DNA from: Timema cristinae
Taxonomy: Eukaryota > Arthropoda > Insecta > Phasmatodea > Timematidae
Direction of reading: 5' to 3'
Assembly (NCBI GenBank): GCA_039000515.1
Contig: JBCFYV010000012.1
Span: 89,434,284-89,498,283, forward strand
DNA length: 64,000 nucleotides
The first letter of the stretch is position 1. The number at the start of each line of letters is the position of its first letter. Under the pieces are notes generated by a model. That model was given only the letters and a program-made list of their open reading frames with translations, did no database searches and was not told where the DNA came from. Positions 37,105-48,678 of this stretch are shown piece by piece. A program made the position numbers and the translations under genes.

Positions 37105-37475
37105 TAGGTAAGAAACATAGAAAAGGAACAATCATCATGTGGCTTTTACAATGAAAAGAACACAGTTCACACTTTTTCACTGCCATTGGACAAAGAAGTA
37201 ATGGCTGTTTCTTGAATAAGATTGATTGTCATCGCCAATCCCCGACCTAGGTTTAATTCTATTGGAACTTATCAGGAGGTAGTGTGAAATGCATAACACA
37301 ACTTCCTAAAAGATGAAACAAAAAAAAAACACACAAAATGGAGAAAAAGGAAATTTGTGAAGAATGATAGGATACTTAGACAGGAACTTGTAAAAGGAAT
37401 AACAAAGGACATATACAGGAAATGGACGTGAATATATATAATATATCTCCATAAGTAAAACCTTTTTTCTAGGCC
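37105..37475 (+). repeat. Copy of the foldback family
   Basis: Matches 3600-3900 and 52384-52700 through acaatgaaaagaacacagtt, ctgccattggacaaagaa and cgacctaggttt, and ends near atctccataagtaaaacc. Confidence 0.6.
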
Positions 37476-38549
37476 TATGCGGGAATTACATTTTGACTTC
37501 GGGAAATATGAATTTCCCGCGGGAATCGTACAGCAAACATTTTAAAATAATAATTGTCTAATGTCTACTTAAGACTCAAATTTATTTTTTAGATTTATAA
37601 TTTTAGTCTAAACTTAGTAGGGTTGTGCAAAGTCCACCTTTTTCAATTTAAAGCGAACTTGAATTAAATACATAAAATATCCTCAAAGATGAATCGAAGT
37701 TTGAGTATTTTTTAATTGGTTTTAAGCTTGAAAAAATATATTATTTTGTGGTAATTTAAATTACTTGGAAAATGTTTTATTGCACAATTATTTGTAATAT
37801 TTTGTTTCAATATGATAAATCAAGCTATAATCACAACATACAATTCATTTACTTTAGCTTTTTTCCATATGAATATTAATTTATAATGTACAAAACAGCT
37901 CAGAATGGCTATAATTGAACGTACATTGTATTTTAGCTGCCGATAATTTTATTGGCGAAGCTTTTAAGCTGGAATGTTTTTTCAAAGTGAAGTCAAAACT
38001 GATGATTGTTTCAAATCTTCACACACCCCTACAACAGCCTTTTCATTCATTCCAATAAACAAAATTGATAAAATTATAATCCTAAGGCAATTTAATCCCG
38101 AATAGGGTTGGGAAGAGAGACAACAATTCTGATAAGGTTGCAAGGTCTGATGATATATTAATATTTTCTTAAATTGTAAGTTTTTCAAATAAAAACAAAA
38201 TATTTTATGTAGTGTCATAGAGAAAGGTTTTGATATGAGGTAAAATAAAAAACCTAGGTCTAATGCAACTATTATAATTGTGTATTTTTAATCAAGCATT
38301 TTTGGTAGCGATATAACATGAGAGACAGTCTGGTCCATGCTAAAAACATTTTTCAACTGAGACAGTATGTCTGGTTACCTCTTACATTTTAGTTACTAAA
38401 CCTCTCAATAAAAAATGCTTTTGGAGTTCAAAAATACTATCTTATCAAACTATTATTATCTGAGATACAAAAGCAAATGGAGGCCATGTCAAATAATATT
38501 AATCTTTAGCCTAGTGTCCTATTCCAAATAACCTAAAAGATCTTTAAAT
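37476..38549. other. AT-rich stretch, nothing recognised
   Basis: No supported gene. A 78-codon minus frame at 37982-38218 has no family resemblance. Confidence 0.35.
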
Positions 38550-38954
38550 TAGGGCTGGGCCAATCAACTACCCTGCTGATGCTGATCAAACAGATCACAA
38601 TGTCGATCATTTAATTTTAAAGATTACAAAGGTATTTTATAAAACTAATAAAAATAAATGCTCATGTGGATCATTTTTATTTTGTTCAATATAGTATGTT
38701 TGCTTGTACAGGTTTTAATGAATGCTTGGGAGTTAATTTAAACATAATTAACTTTATTATTGGTTTTACCACATTTTAAAGATAGTTATATTTGTCAGAA
38801 TGACTCCACTTTTCTCATAGTGATATAATTTTAATTTTTTTAAATTTGGTCTTAATAAATAATGGCAAATATGTTATTTTTAGTATAATAAGAGAAACAA
38901 ATATTTTATTCAACAAACTTGTCAGAATTTAAATAAGCATAAACAATTTTATAA

Positions 38955-39925
38955 CTATCTAATCATTATCATCAACTGTTTTCAGTCCATGGCTGAGTCA
39001 GTATAATAAAATGCCCCCATCTTCCTCCTTTAATTTCTTCCATTCTTCTCCTCTCACTTGAGCACTTTTTGTTATCTGCTCCTCCCATTTCTTTATTGAC
39101 CTCCCTTGTGTTCTTTTTACTACATAGTTTATTTCCAACATTTTTTTCAGCATCTTTTCTTTTTCCATTTTCATTACATGCCCATACCATCTCAGTATTG
39201 CTTCTTCTACTATGTCCTGTACTCCTACTTTTTCCCAGATAACTTCATTCCCAATCTTGTTTCTCCTTGTGACAGCTAACATTCTCCTCACAAACTTCAT
39301 TCCCATGGCCACCATTTTCCTAGTCTTTCTTACATTCAAATGTTTCTGCACTACATGTGACAATGGGTACAAAGTATGCCCTGTACAACACTTCCTAACA
39401 CCAAAGGGATTTCCCTTCTTCATTGCAGATCTCTTAGATACTTTAGAACAACTCTCCCTGCTATCCTTTACTCATCAAATCCTCTCTACTTCCGCCTTTT
39501 GCCTTGATCACGCTTCCAAGATATTTTATGTTCTGTACTTTTCTCAGCTATACTCCATCCAACCTTTATAGCTTTATTAGGCCTTACCCTCTTCCATGTC
39601 ATTAAAATCAATTAACACTTTGCCATGCTAAATTTCATTCCACTCTCTTTCACTTCCTCATTCCATTCTTGTAGTTCCTGTGCTTCCTCCTCTCCGCATA
39701 TCATCAAGTCATCAGCAAACACCATGGCTTTCATTCTTTCCTCCCCGTGTTTTCCTGCCACTTTGTTCATGACCATGTGCCTTACCATTACAATTAATAG
39801 TAATGGTGAAAGGGCACTCCATTTTTAATTTGGACCACCCTGTCCTTTCACTCTTTATCTTAACACAACTCCTGTTATCCTCATACATTACTTTCCAAAC
39901 TTTATTTCTATACATGCCAATTTAA
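38955..39925 (-). mobile_element. Truncated LINE copy, same family as 29-32 kb
   Basis: The minus strand reads VFADDLMI (RT catalytic block) at about 39710-39750, then at 38998-39423 HLNVRKTRKMVAMGMKFVRR and LRWYGHVMKMEKEKM. It lacks the endonuclease and 5' RT portions, as expected for 5' truncation. Confidence 0.75.
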
Positions 39926-40099
39926 TTATTGAAATAAAGCTAAGTTCTGAATCCATGATGTAGTTTTGAAACCTATTCCTCTCTTGGTTCAGATGTCTGT
40001 GTTAGTTGACCTTATGGGTGACCTTAAAAAGATAATCCCTCTCTAACTGACCTTCCTATTCTCAACACCCACCTTTCACATCCCCTTTTTATTGAATAA

Positions 40100-40363
40100 T
40101 AATAATATTAATAATATTTAGCACCGCGTCTTACTACCCGTTCGGGTTATACGCTTTAAGTACTAACTATGCTAATGGATTAGGAATTGGGAAGGTTGAA
40201 TTAGAGGAAGTGAACCTGCATTTGCGTGGAGGGAGAGTGGAAAACCATTTAGGAAAAACCACCCCCAGTTCACCCGACCGAGATTCGAACCTCGATCTCC
40301 CCGTCCTCAGCAGTCGGGCTCAACAAGACAAGCACGTTAGCCAACTACACCACCGAGGCGGGT
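40100..40363 (-). mobile_element. tRNA-derived SINE, family A, best-preserved copy
   Basis: It is flanked by a perfect 15-bp target duplication CTTTTTATTGAATAA (40085-40099 and 40364-40378), which proves retroposition. From the left it has a (TAA)n tail, ttagcaccgcgtcttactac, ccgttcgggttatacgc, a central body (atttgcgtggagggagagtg), a reversed B box (gagattcgaacctcgatctc) and an A-box region ending ccaccgaggcgggt. Confidence 0.85.
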
Positions 40364-40379
40364 CTTTTTATTGAATAAA

Positions 40380-42360
40380 GGCTTAAGTGTTTGCTTAAGC
40401 CTTAATTAAAGAAGATAAGATTACTCATCTGTGAATAAAGTAGTCCAGTCTTCAACTTTACTCACAGGTAAAGCAAGCAGTGAGTTAACTAGCCAGCGAG
40501 CGAATTTAATAGCAGCAATAAATTCATAGATGAGTAGCTACAGTAAACTTATCACTTCTTTGGTTTTACATGACAGCTAGCAGATGGCATCACTAATGCC
40601 ACCATTGTCTGAAAGTAACTTTTGTCAACATATTTGGAAATAATAATTATTTACTAATTACTACTATTATCACTAAAAATATTATCAATCACTTTTAACA
40701 ATACTTCCCCAAAGATTACAGTATAATTTTACTTTCCATAATCAAATTAAGAAAAAAAGTCTAGTAAATTCATTCTAGTTTTTCTTTTAACTCTTGTGGC
40801 AATTACAGGTAAATAGAGTGTGAATTTTACATTTAATGGTATTATATTCAGTTAATAATAATTTAATAACTCCCCTCGCATATTTTTAACATAAATAATA
40901 AACATGATAATAAAGAGCAAAAAAACATACAAAATGTTTGTGAAATAATATAAAGTTTAAATTTTGTAAACACTAGTACTAATACAACTCGCCGTCCAAC
41001 CTGCAACAAGTTCCTCAACGTCATAACTGCCAGTAGAGCTTCTATCCAGTGGTCATATTTAACATTCTTTTGCTTTTAATAATTAATTTGAATTAAACAG
41101 CAAAAGAAAACTTCAAAAGTAAACTACCAACCAAACGGTGATGTATCGTATAAAGTACAGTTGATAAAACCATGTGCGTGAGTCAACAAGTTGAAGAAGA
41201 AACTATTTTAGAGTTGAGTACTATTGATTTGTATTTAGGCATGTCTATTCTACCGTTAATAATTATATATTACAATTTTAATAATACAGTGTCTTTTTTT
41301 AATATAATTTCGGTGTGTGAATGTGTTATTCTTGGAAAATAAACGGTTTTTTATTGATCTTTGAATAATTAATCTGATATAAAATTAAAGCGTGTGATAA
41401 AAAAATAGCAAATTTTCTCAGTGATCGATATATATTCGAAAATTTAAGTGTATCAAGACTATTAAATAAATCTTTTAACCCCAAGATTGTGTTGAGTTGC
41501 CCTCTAGGCTAAACCTTGAGTTATAGGATTTTTATAGTATTTAAAAAAAAAAATCTGAAGTGTGGAGAAAGACTCGCAAGTATTTTTTTTATTATTGTTA
41601 ATTAAATAAACATCAGGCTAAGACTTATTGTAGTTTTTAGAGACTTTGTTATAACTGTTTAAGAGTAGGGACTCTAATCCCGCACAGCGATGTTGGTAAG
41701 TTTGTTTATTAATTGTCTTTTACAAATTCATAGATTTTCATACAACATTAATTCTCAAGTTTTCTTCATAGTTCTTTAATTTCATTTTACGCTGCCCATG
41801 ATTATGGTATTTTTATACCGAAACATGTCGGAAGAATATAAATCAGCATTATTCTAATGGCTGATTATCACTAGGGTAGTGAGATTGAACCAAAATAAGG
41901 TTTATATTTTATGCATAACCTTAAAATAAAAATTATTATATTCTTCATAAACGTAACAAGAACATTCTCATTACTTTATTAAACCTCATTGGGAGAAGCT
42001 AACCCACTAATTCAATTTTATTACCTAATTTACAACACTGTTGATCTTTAAACTTTGTTTTTGTCCTTAATTTGTTGTATTAAAGTTTTGTAAATAAATT
42101 GTAATATGTTTTATGTGTATTTTAGACTTGTCGCCAGCCCATGTTTTAATTCAGTTAATGTTATATTATTTTATTGAAAAATTTTATATATGACATTTTG
42201 TAGCTCATTAAAAGCAAAATATAATCAATCACTATCTAATTTATTCAATTGAAACTCTATATTTTTTGTTATAGCTATTCTTAGTTTTCTATCTAAGTTT
42301 TAACTTTATTACCACTCTTACTTTAAATTCTTAGAATGTTTTCTAATGATCATTATTATT
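40380..42360. other. AT-rich interior of the 4.7-kb hAT-like element
   Basis: No transposase or other coding sequence is recognised. An ATG TTG|gtaagt at about 41690 looks like a short first exon with a strong donor, but there is no partner exon to support it. Confidence 0.3.
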
Positions 42361-42361
42361 A

Positions 42362-42620
42362 TCACTCTGTATACTATCCGTTTGGGTTGTACACACTTAC
42401 GCTAAGTGTAATGGTAGGGTGAATGAAATGGAGGACCTACAGTTTAATGTGGGATCCGAACCACTGGTGGAGGCCTGACATTCCCAAGTTGTGATTAATA
42501 CATGTCTTGTTAGAGGTGAAGGAAGGGTTTGGCAATCAGATAAATCTGTGCCGGGACCAAGGATTGAGCCTAGACTCAGCACAGAGGTATGACACCTTAC
42601 CCCTAGACCACCAGGTCACC
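42362..42620 (-). mobile_element. tRNA-derived SINE, family B
   Basis: It closely matches 12912-13188 (cacttacgctaagtgtaatg, then gaggtgaaggaagggtttgg) and ends with the reversed head cccctagaccaccaggtcac. Confidence 0.7.
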
Positions 42621-42874
42621 AATATGTTGTAATACTGTTAAGGTGGTTTATGACGGTGTTTTTCTTCTATATGTAATTCTACACATTCAGATTTTTCACA
42701 TTTATAATGTTGTTAATAACACCATTAACAAAAATTTATTTGTAAAAAAAATATTTAATAAGAACTAATATGGTATGCTAATATTATTTTTAAATATCAT
42801 ATTCTAGAAAAAATTAATTAAACTAGGCCATCAACATATCAAGGTCAACAATAAATAAAACACTCATATAGGTT

Positions 42875-43035
42875 TCTTGTATAGACCTAAAATTTGACTG
42901 TCAGAAGTGACAGCTTCTAAACGTGTTTTTGCAGAGCATATGGCTCGGCGTAGGGATACATAATTTGGTCTGGTAACTTTTCAGAGCTGTCAGCTGTGAA
43001 CTGTCAGTCAGCACTAAAGAAGCCATGGGGAACTG
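42875..43035. repeat. Partial copy of the CAGTAGCC MITE
   Basis: It shares actgtcagaagtgacag, catatggctcggcgta and gtcagcactaaagaagccat with the complete element at 52714-52937. Confidence 0.6.
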
Positions 43036-43482
43036 TAGTAATCTTGACATGTGTAATTTACACTTTAGTCACTGGCAGCCATCCTCCCACCCCTCTGCAA
43101 GCAACAAAATAAAGGTCAAGGCTGTCTGCCAAGAGCTTAACTATGTTGATTGATGAGTCTCTAGTACCTGCCATGTGCTGCTTTAAGAATCATATAGCCA
43201 AATGTTGATCATCAGCTGGTGATCGAATTGGCAATCGACATCTGCCCAGCACTACTTAAAATTTTATAGCATCAAAGTTCTCCATTAATGAGGAGTTTGT
43301 GTTGTGTAAGAAAGTATTCTATTCATATTGTACAACTTTGAACTGATCTACATTTTTAAATTTTATTATTTTTTGGGTAAAACTCTAGCACACGCAAATG
43401 TTTCATGAAATATCTTTGATGGATCATCAAAGCTACATCATATCTCTTTTATCAAAGGAAGATGATTAAGAATATTTTTTAA

Positions 43483-43703
43483 CACGGCGTCTTACTATCT
43501 GTTCATGCTATATACATATGTACTTATTACGCTTATGAGTAATGTTAGTGAAGAGGACAGTTGAATTTAGAGTAAGTGTAATCAAATTTGCATGAAGTGA
43601 GAGTGGAAACCCATTTAGGAAAAAACACCCTGCCACGATTTTAGCTCAGATCTCCCTGTCAGTGGCAGTTTAATCTATTGGGAGAGTGAAAGCAGGTTAA
43701 GCA
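43483..43703 (-). mobile_element. SINE, family A (degenerate)
   Basis: Tail taacacggcgtcttactatc, body aagtgagagtggaaaccc and reversed head relics gctcagatctccctgtcag. Confidence 0.6.
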
Positions 43704-44489
43704 TAATACACATAATAAAGGGAAAGAGATTTATGTATGGAACAAAAACATACAGAGGAGTGCATATTATACAGGACAGGGGAATAATGATCTTTTCTCA
43801 TCTATATGATAAGTTACACTCCTTATATTAACAATATTTTATTAAGAGGGTAAAAAGATATTGATTTTTCCTGTTCCTTATTCCATGTGAAATGTGACTT
43901 TCCTTATATACCAAATATTTGTAATTGGAAAATGCTTTGACCTTTGTGATGGTCATAAATAATAACTTCAACAAAAGTAGTCATTGGCAAAAAAAAAAAA
44001 AAAAGGTGTGACACTCCAGTTTTTATTTTCAGAAGAGAAAGTTGCAACACAAGCTGGACTAGATCTGAAATCAAGTAATAACGATTTTTAAAGCACTACA
44101 CAATTTTCTTTGAATATTGTAACAATACAGTGAATACAGTATGATTTTTTTATAGCAAAAATATATTAAATAACTACATGTTTCACTATAACATAATGTG
44201 TTATTCACCTCTTCTCTCTATTTGGAAGTTATGACCTTGAAAATTAAATACCAGGGATGTGCAAGCATATATATATGGATGTGCAAGGTATATATTATAT
44301 ATATATATTGATCAAAACCAAAGGAGAATAAATTAATCTTATTTCGAAAACTAAATTCCAATAAACTTAAACAATCAAGAGAGCTTGATCGCTTTTTCAA
44401 AAAGTGTGTGTATACTTTAAACAAAAATAGTTGTATTCATGCATTTAACCATCTGCAAATCGTTTTATTTGTGTTGCAACAACAACAAA
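43704..44489. other. AT-rich stretch, nothing recognised
   Basis: Includes an A-run near 43990-44004 and TA-rich microsatellite near 44262-44310. No gene is supported. Confidence 0.35.
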
Positions 44490-46560
44490 TAATTATCTCA
44501 AATATTACGAATGAAGTAGGAAATGAGGATAAGGATATGGAAGCTCGGCCAAGTGGAGAAGAGAATGAGCTTTCAAGCAAAAGTAAGAGTAGCACTACCA
44601 AATAACGACATAAAAGTAAGAGAAGGGGAGTGGCAAAGGGTCAAAAAGTGGATGGTGGGAGCGGCAGAGGAAATATGCAAAATAATTATTGGAAAGAGAA
44701 GATGGAAGGAAATTCCATGGTGAACGAAAAGATAAAGGAAGCACTGAATGCTAAGAACAAAGCATTTAGAGAATGGTTCATAAACAGAACAAGAGAGCTG
44801 AAGATATGTATAGGGAAAAAAAGAGAAATGCAAAGAAGAAAGTAAGAAAAGGGAGAAAAACATGGACGGAAGAGTGGACATAAGTGATACAGACTGATAT
44901 GGAAGGGAGCAATAAAATATTGAATAATTAAGTGAGCCAAAGAAGGAGAGAAAATAGGAAAGAGGTCCGAATTATGGATGAAAATGGAAGAATAATGGAG
45001 AGGGATGAGGAGGTAAAGAAGCTGTATAAAGCATATTTTAAGAATTGTTGAACCCTGAGGAGGAAGGAAGAAGGAGAGAAGAAATTAACAGAGAGATGGA
45101 GGAAGTAGTAGCGGACCTAGCCTGAAAGGAGTAGAAGAGGCCTGGAAGAGGATGAGGAAGGGAAAGGAACCAGGAGTGAAAGAACTCATGGTGGAAATGA
45201 TAACAGCAGCAGTATAGAGTTGTAAGGGTAGTGTGGAGGGAGAAGAAAGTGCTAGACGATCGTAAGAAAATGATTATATTAGCAATATTAAAGAAAGGGG
45301 ATAGGAAGAGGTGGGAAAATTATAGACATAACAGTGATGTGTCAATGTGCGAAAATATATGTAAAGATTCGTAAAAGGGTGAAGGGAAGATGAAGAAAGC
45401 TGTAACATGGGTTCAGAAAGAAGAGGTTGACTATAGATTTACTATTTGGAACTAGACAGCTGATGGAAAAGAGATATGAGTTTGGAAAGGATCTGGTAAT
45501 GGCATTTATGGATGTAGAAAAGCTTATGATAATGTGGATAGAAAGTATGGAAAGCAATGGAGGAGGCTGGAGTAGAAAGAGGAGTGGCTAGGAGAGTAAG
45601 GAATATGTATGACAATAATATGAATTGAGTAAAGATGGAGAGAGGGTGGACAGAGTGGTTGCAATTAAAAAATGGAGTGAAGCAAGGAAATGCCCTCTCA
45701 ACATTACTATTTTTAAAAAATGGAAATGATCATGAATAGAGTGACAGACACTGTGTGAGGATAAAATGAAAGCCATGTTTGCAGATGACTTGATGATATG
45801 GGGGAAAGATTAAGTACAAGAACAGCGGCAGGAATGGAATGAGGAAGTGATAAAGTGTGGAATGAAATTTACTATGGCAACAAGTGAAGTGATGGTGATG
45901 ACAAGGCAGAGAACAAGGCCAAGAAAGGTGATAGAACTGGATGGAGTAGATTTTAAAGAAGCAAAGCGCATAAATATCTTGGTAGTGTGATAGAGGCAAA
46001 AGAGGGCAGCAGAGAAGATATAGTGAGACAAAGGCAGCAAGGAGAGGTTTTCTACAGGTGTGTAAGATATCTTTATGGAAAAGAGAAGTGCCCCTAAAGT
46101 GTAGAAGTGCTGTATAGATCATTACTTCATACCCATAGTTATGTATGCAGCAAAAAACTTAGACTTTGGATAAAAGAGAAACAAGGAAAGTAGAAGCCAT
46201 GGGAATGGAATTTTTGAGGAGCTGTCACCAGAAGAGATAGGATTAGGAATGAAGATGTAAGGTCAAGAGTTGGGGTGCAGGGGGTACATGGGATAGTAGA
46301 GGAAGCTAGGATTAGATGGTATGGACACGTAATGAGGCTTGAAGGGGAGAAGTTTCCAAGAATATGAATGAATGTGAAGTATGTGGGGAAGAGACTGCAA
46401 GGAAGAGATGGGAGGAACAGATAGCAGAAGTGTGCAAGTGAATGGAGGATAGTGGAAGAGAGTGCAGGAGGAAGAATGGTGAAAGAACAGAGGGAGATGG
46501 AGGCATTTTACAAACAGACCCGGCCACAGACTGGAAACAGTTCATGTTGATGATTATGAA
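44490..46560 (+). mobile_element. Degenerate LINE copy in plus orientation
   Basis: It encodes, in broken frames, a Lys/Glu-rich linker (NEKIKEALNAKNKAFREWF at 44730-44790) and RT blocks (FGKDLVMAFMDVEK near 45480-45530; MFADDLMIWGK near 45775-45810). The C-terminal segment follows (RYGHVMR-like near 46320) and a 3' end with gttgatgattatgaa. Same family as 29105-32105 and 38955-39925. Confidence 0.75.
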
Positions 46561-46693
46561 GAAGACACACATGAGATTTAATTTTCTTTTACTAAAGAAC
46601 TGATAAATGACTTAAAATGTTTAAAATGAAATGTTATTCTTGGTCTTAAATAAGATTTTTGATAGTTTGTTAATTTTCGCACATTCTTAATAT

Positions 46694-46714
46694 AAACACA
46701 CACACACACACACA
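46694..46714. repeat. (AC)n microsatellite
   Basis: About nine AC repeats after the LINE 3' end. Confidence 0.8.
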
Positions 46715-46823
46715 TGTATATATTACACATTCTTTACAATTCAGTTTAAATAACATATTGGGATTTTAAGTGTTATAATTTAATTTCATTTGTCAATCAT
46801 GGCATAGTTTTCTAAGTGATACT

Positions 46824-46829
46824 TTTATT
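46824..46829 (-). promoter_or_regulatory. Candidate polyadenylation signal of gene C
   Basis: TTTATT on the plus strand reads AATAAA on the minus strand, about 150 bases past the gene C stop codon. Confidence 0.5.
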
Positions 46830-46975
46830 TAAAAACTATTAAGAATCATTCCAGAGTTAAAACAATTCAAGCATAGCTCAAGTTGAACCTTTCTTTAAGT
46901 TTTAACAAAAATTATAGAGGTTGTGGCAGTGGAGCTGTTTTATATTTGAGCTAACAAATCCGCTTTGATGAACGT

Positions 46976-48678
46976 TCAGTGCAACTCTGTTTCCACCTCT
47001 ACAATAGGCATGTCGATGAGAAACTCATTGGTCATGTCTGTGTCACTGAGCGCAAACTCTGCAATATTGTCTATCTCCAGAACCATTTCCTCAGGGACTT
47101 GGCTGCCCAAATAAGGTTGGTCTCGAAAGTGAGTCTTCATGTGCTTCAACATATCCCCTTTCTGAGCAAAGCGCCGGCCGCACTCGGAACACTGATGAGG
47201 CTTCTCTCCCGTATGTGTACGCTTGTGAACAATGAGCGACTGCAACCTCTTGAACCGTCGCTCACAAAACGGACAAGGGTATGGGCACTCATCTTTGTGA
47301 AGTCCCATGTGCTGCTTAAGCGTATAAGCACTGCGAAAATCCTTATCACATGTGTTGCAGACATATGGGCGCTCACCTGTATGGATACGCATGTGTACGC
47401 GATACGGCTCTATTGCAGTAAATCGTTTGCCGCAAGCTGTACAATCAAATGGTTTCTTTTCCCCAGTGTGTTTTGCAAGGTGATATTTAAGGGTCAGCTC
47501 GGACCGCATTCGTTTGTTACAAACTACACACTCGTAAGCAATCTCATTCTTGGACTCAGTCTTACCGTCTGAGTCACATGTTTCTTTTTGTGCTGGTTCA
47601 AGTTGCCCAGCCTGTTGAAGGATGCGCCACACACATTGCACTTGTGAGGTTTTACACCAGAGTGGCTCAATTTATGCTGTTTCACCAGAGCTTTGCTATA
47701 AAACGCTCGCTGGCATATATCACACCTGAAATTCCTCAAAGCAGAGTGCATCACTTCGTGCCTGGTGAGAGAAGCATTGTCCTTAAAACTTTTGCCGCAT
47801 GTGGGACACGAGCAGGGACGGTCACTTGAGTGAGTCCTCATGTGCACTCTGAGACTCTGTGAGTTGGAGAGAATTTTACCGCACTGAGAACAAAGTACGT
47901 TCCTGTTGATGGTGTGAATCCTGGCATGTCGCCACAAAGCTGCCCTGTTGGTGAATGACTTATCACAGATATGACACATCAATGATTTTGATACGAGATG
48001 AATACGTTTGTGCCTACGAAGCTCTTTTTTGAAGTGGAATGTTTCAGTGCAAACAGAACACACAAACGGTTTTTCGTTTGTGTGTAAACGGAGATGAACA
48101 AGCAATTGACTTTTTATTTTATAGTGAGCACCACAGAAGGGACAAATATTTTCTGCTGGGATGTGATGCTCTCGAATATGTTTCTTCAAAGGTTTCCTCC
48201 CATTAAACACACTTCCACATTCCTTGCACTCCATCTTCTCTCGTCTGTATCGTATGTGGGACACGAGCGACTCATCATTAGTCTTGGTTTGTTTTTCAAC
48301 AATGTGTTCAGTTATTTCATGAATCAATAACTTACTATTTTCATTAAAGGTTTGATCGCAGTTTAAACATCTATATTGTTTAACCTCAGTTGTTGAAATG
48401 TTCTTGATGACTACTCCATCTTCAGCTGGTGCTGTTTCGGCTTCCGTCTCCCTACCAAGAGATACGCTGACGAGATGTCCGAAATCTCCCTGCACAAAGT
48501 CACAACTCTCGTTTTCACAGCAACCCTCTGCTTCTCTTGACTCAAGTTCCTCCGGCTGAGCACTTCAAACTCTTCGCCTTCAAACATACTTCCTGGTCTT
48601 GAATCTTCAGCATTTATGTCTGAAGCCACATAATCTTTTTTAAATATTACATAGACTTTACTGCCATTTTGTGTTAAC
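46976..48678 (-). CDS. Gene C last exon: acidic lead and 14-finger array
   Basis: The acceptor gatctgtttcag enters in phase 2 (Q-LTQNGSKV). The lead runs to FEVLS; after a one-base change near 48555 it continues EELESREAEGC into VQGDFGHLV. Nine fingers follow (YRCLNC to HKCNVC), then a second shift within the linker 47552-47590, then five more (YECVVC to HQCSEC) and an acidic tail ending VEVETELH-stop. Confidence 0.85.

Larger units (their letters stand above)
38550..43254. mobile_element. Probable hAT-type element, 4.7 kb, with later insertions
   Basis: Left end TAGGGCTGGGC and, reversed, right end TAGTGCTGGGC are flanked by CTTTAAAT (38542-38549) and CTTAAAAT (43255-43262), an 8-bp duplication with one mismatch. 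Subterminal blocks (tcgat, ctgat-atcaa) also recur inverted. The interior contains a LINE piece, two SINEs and a MITE piece. No hAT transposase was recognised, so it is either non-autonomous or very decayed. Confidence 0.5.

Noticed and set aside
44573..46122. Minus-strand hydrophobic frames
   Set aside because: Antisense of the plus-oriented LINE copy.
47552..47590. An intron using the gtaaga at the finger 9-10 linker of gene C
   Set aside because: No acceptor at a workable distance restores the frame; a one-base shift explains it more simply.
46979..48330. Plus-strand frames opposite the gene C fingers
   Set aside because: Same antisense effect over a C2H2 array.
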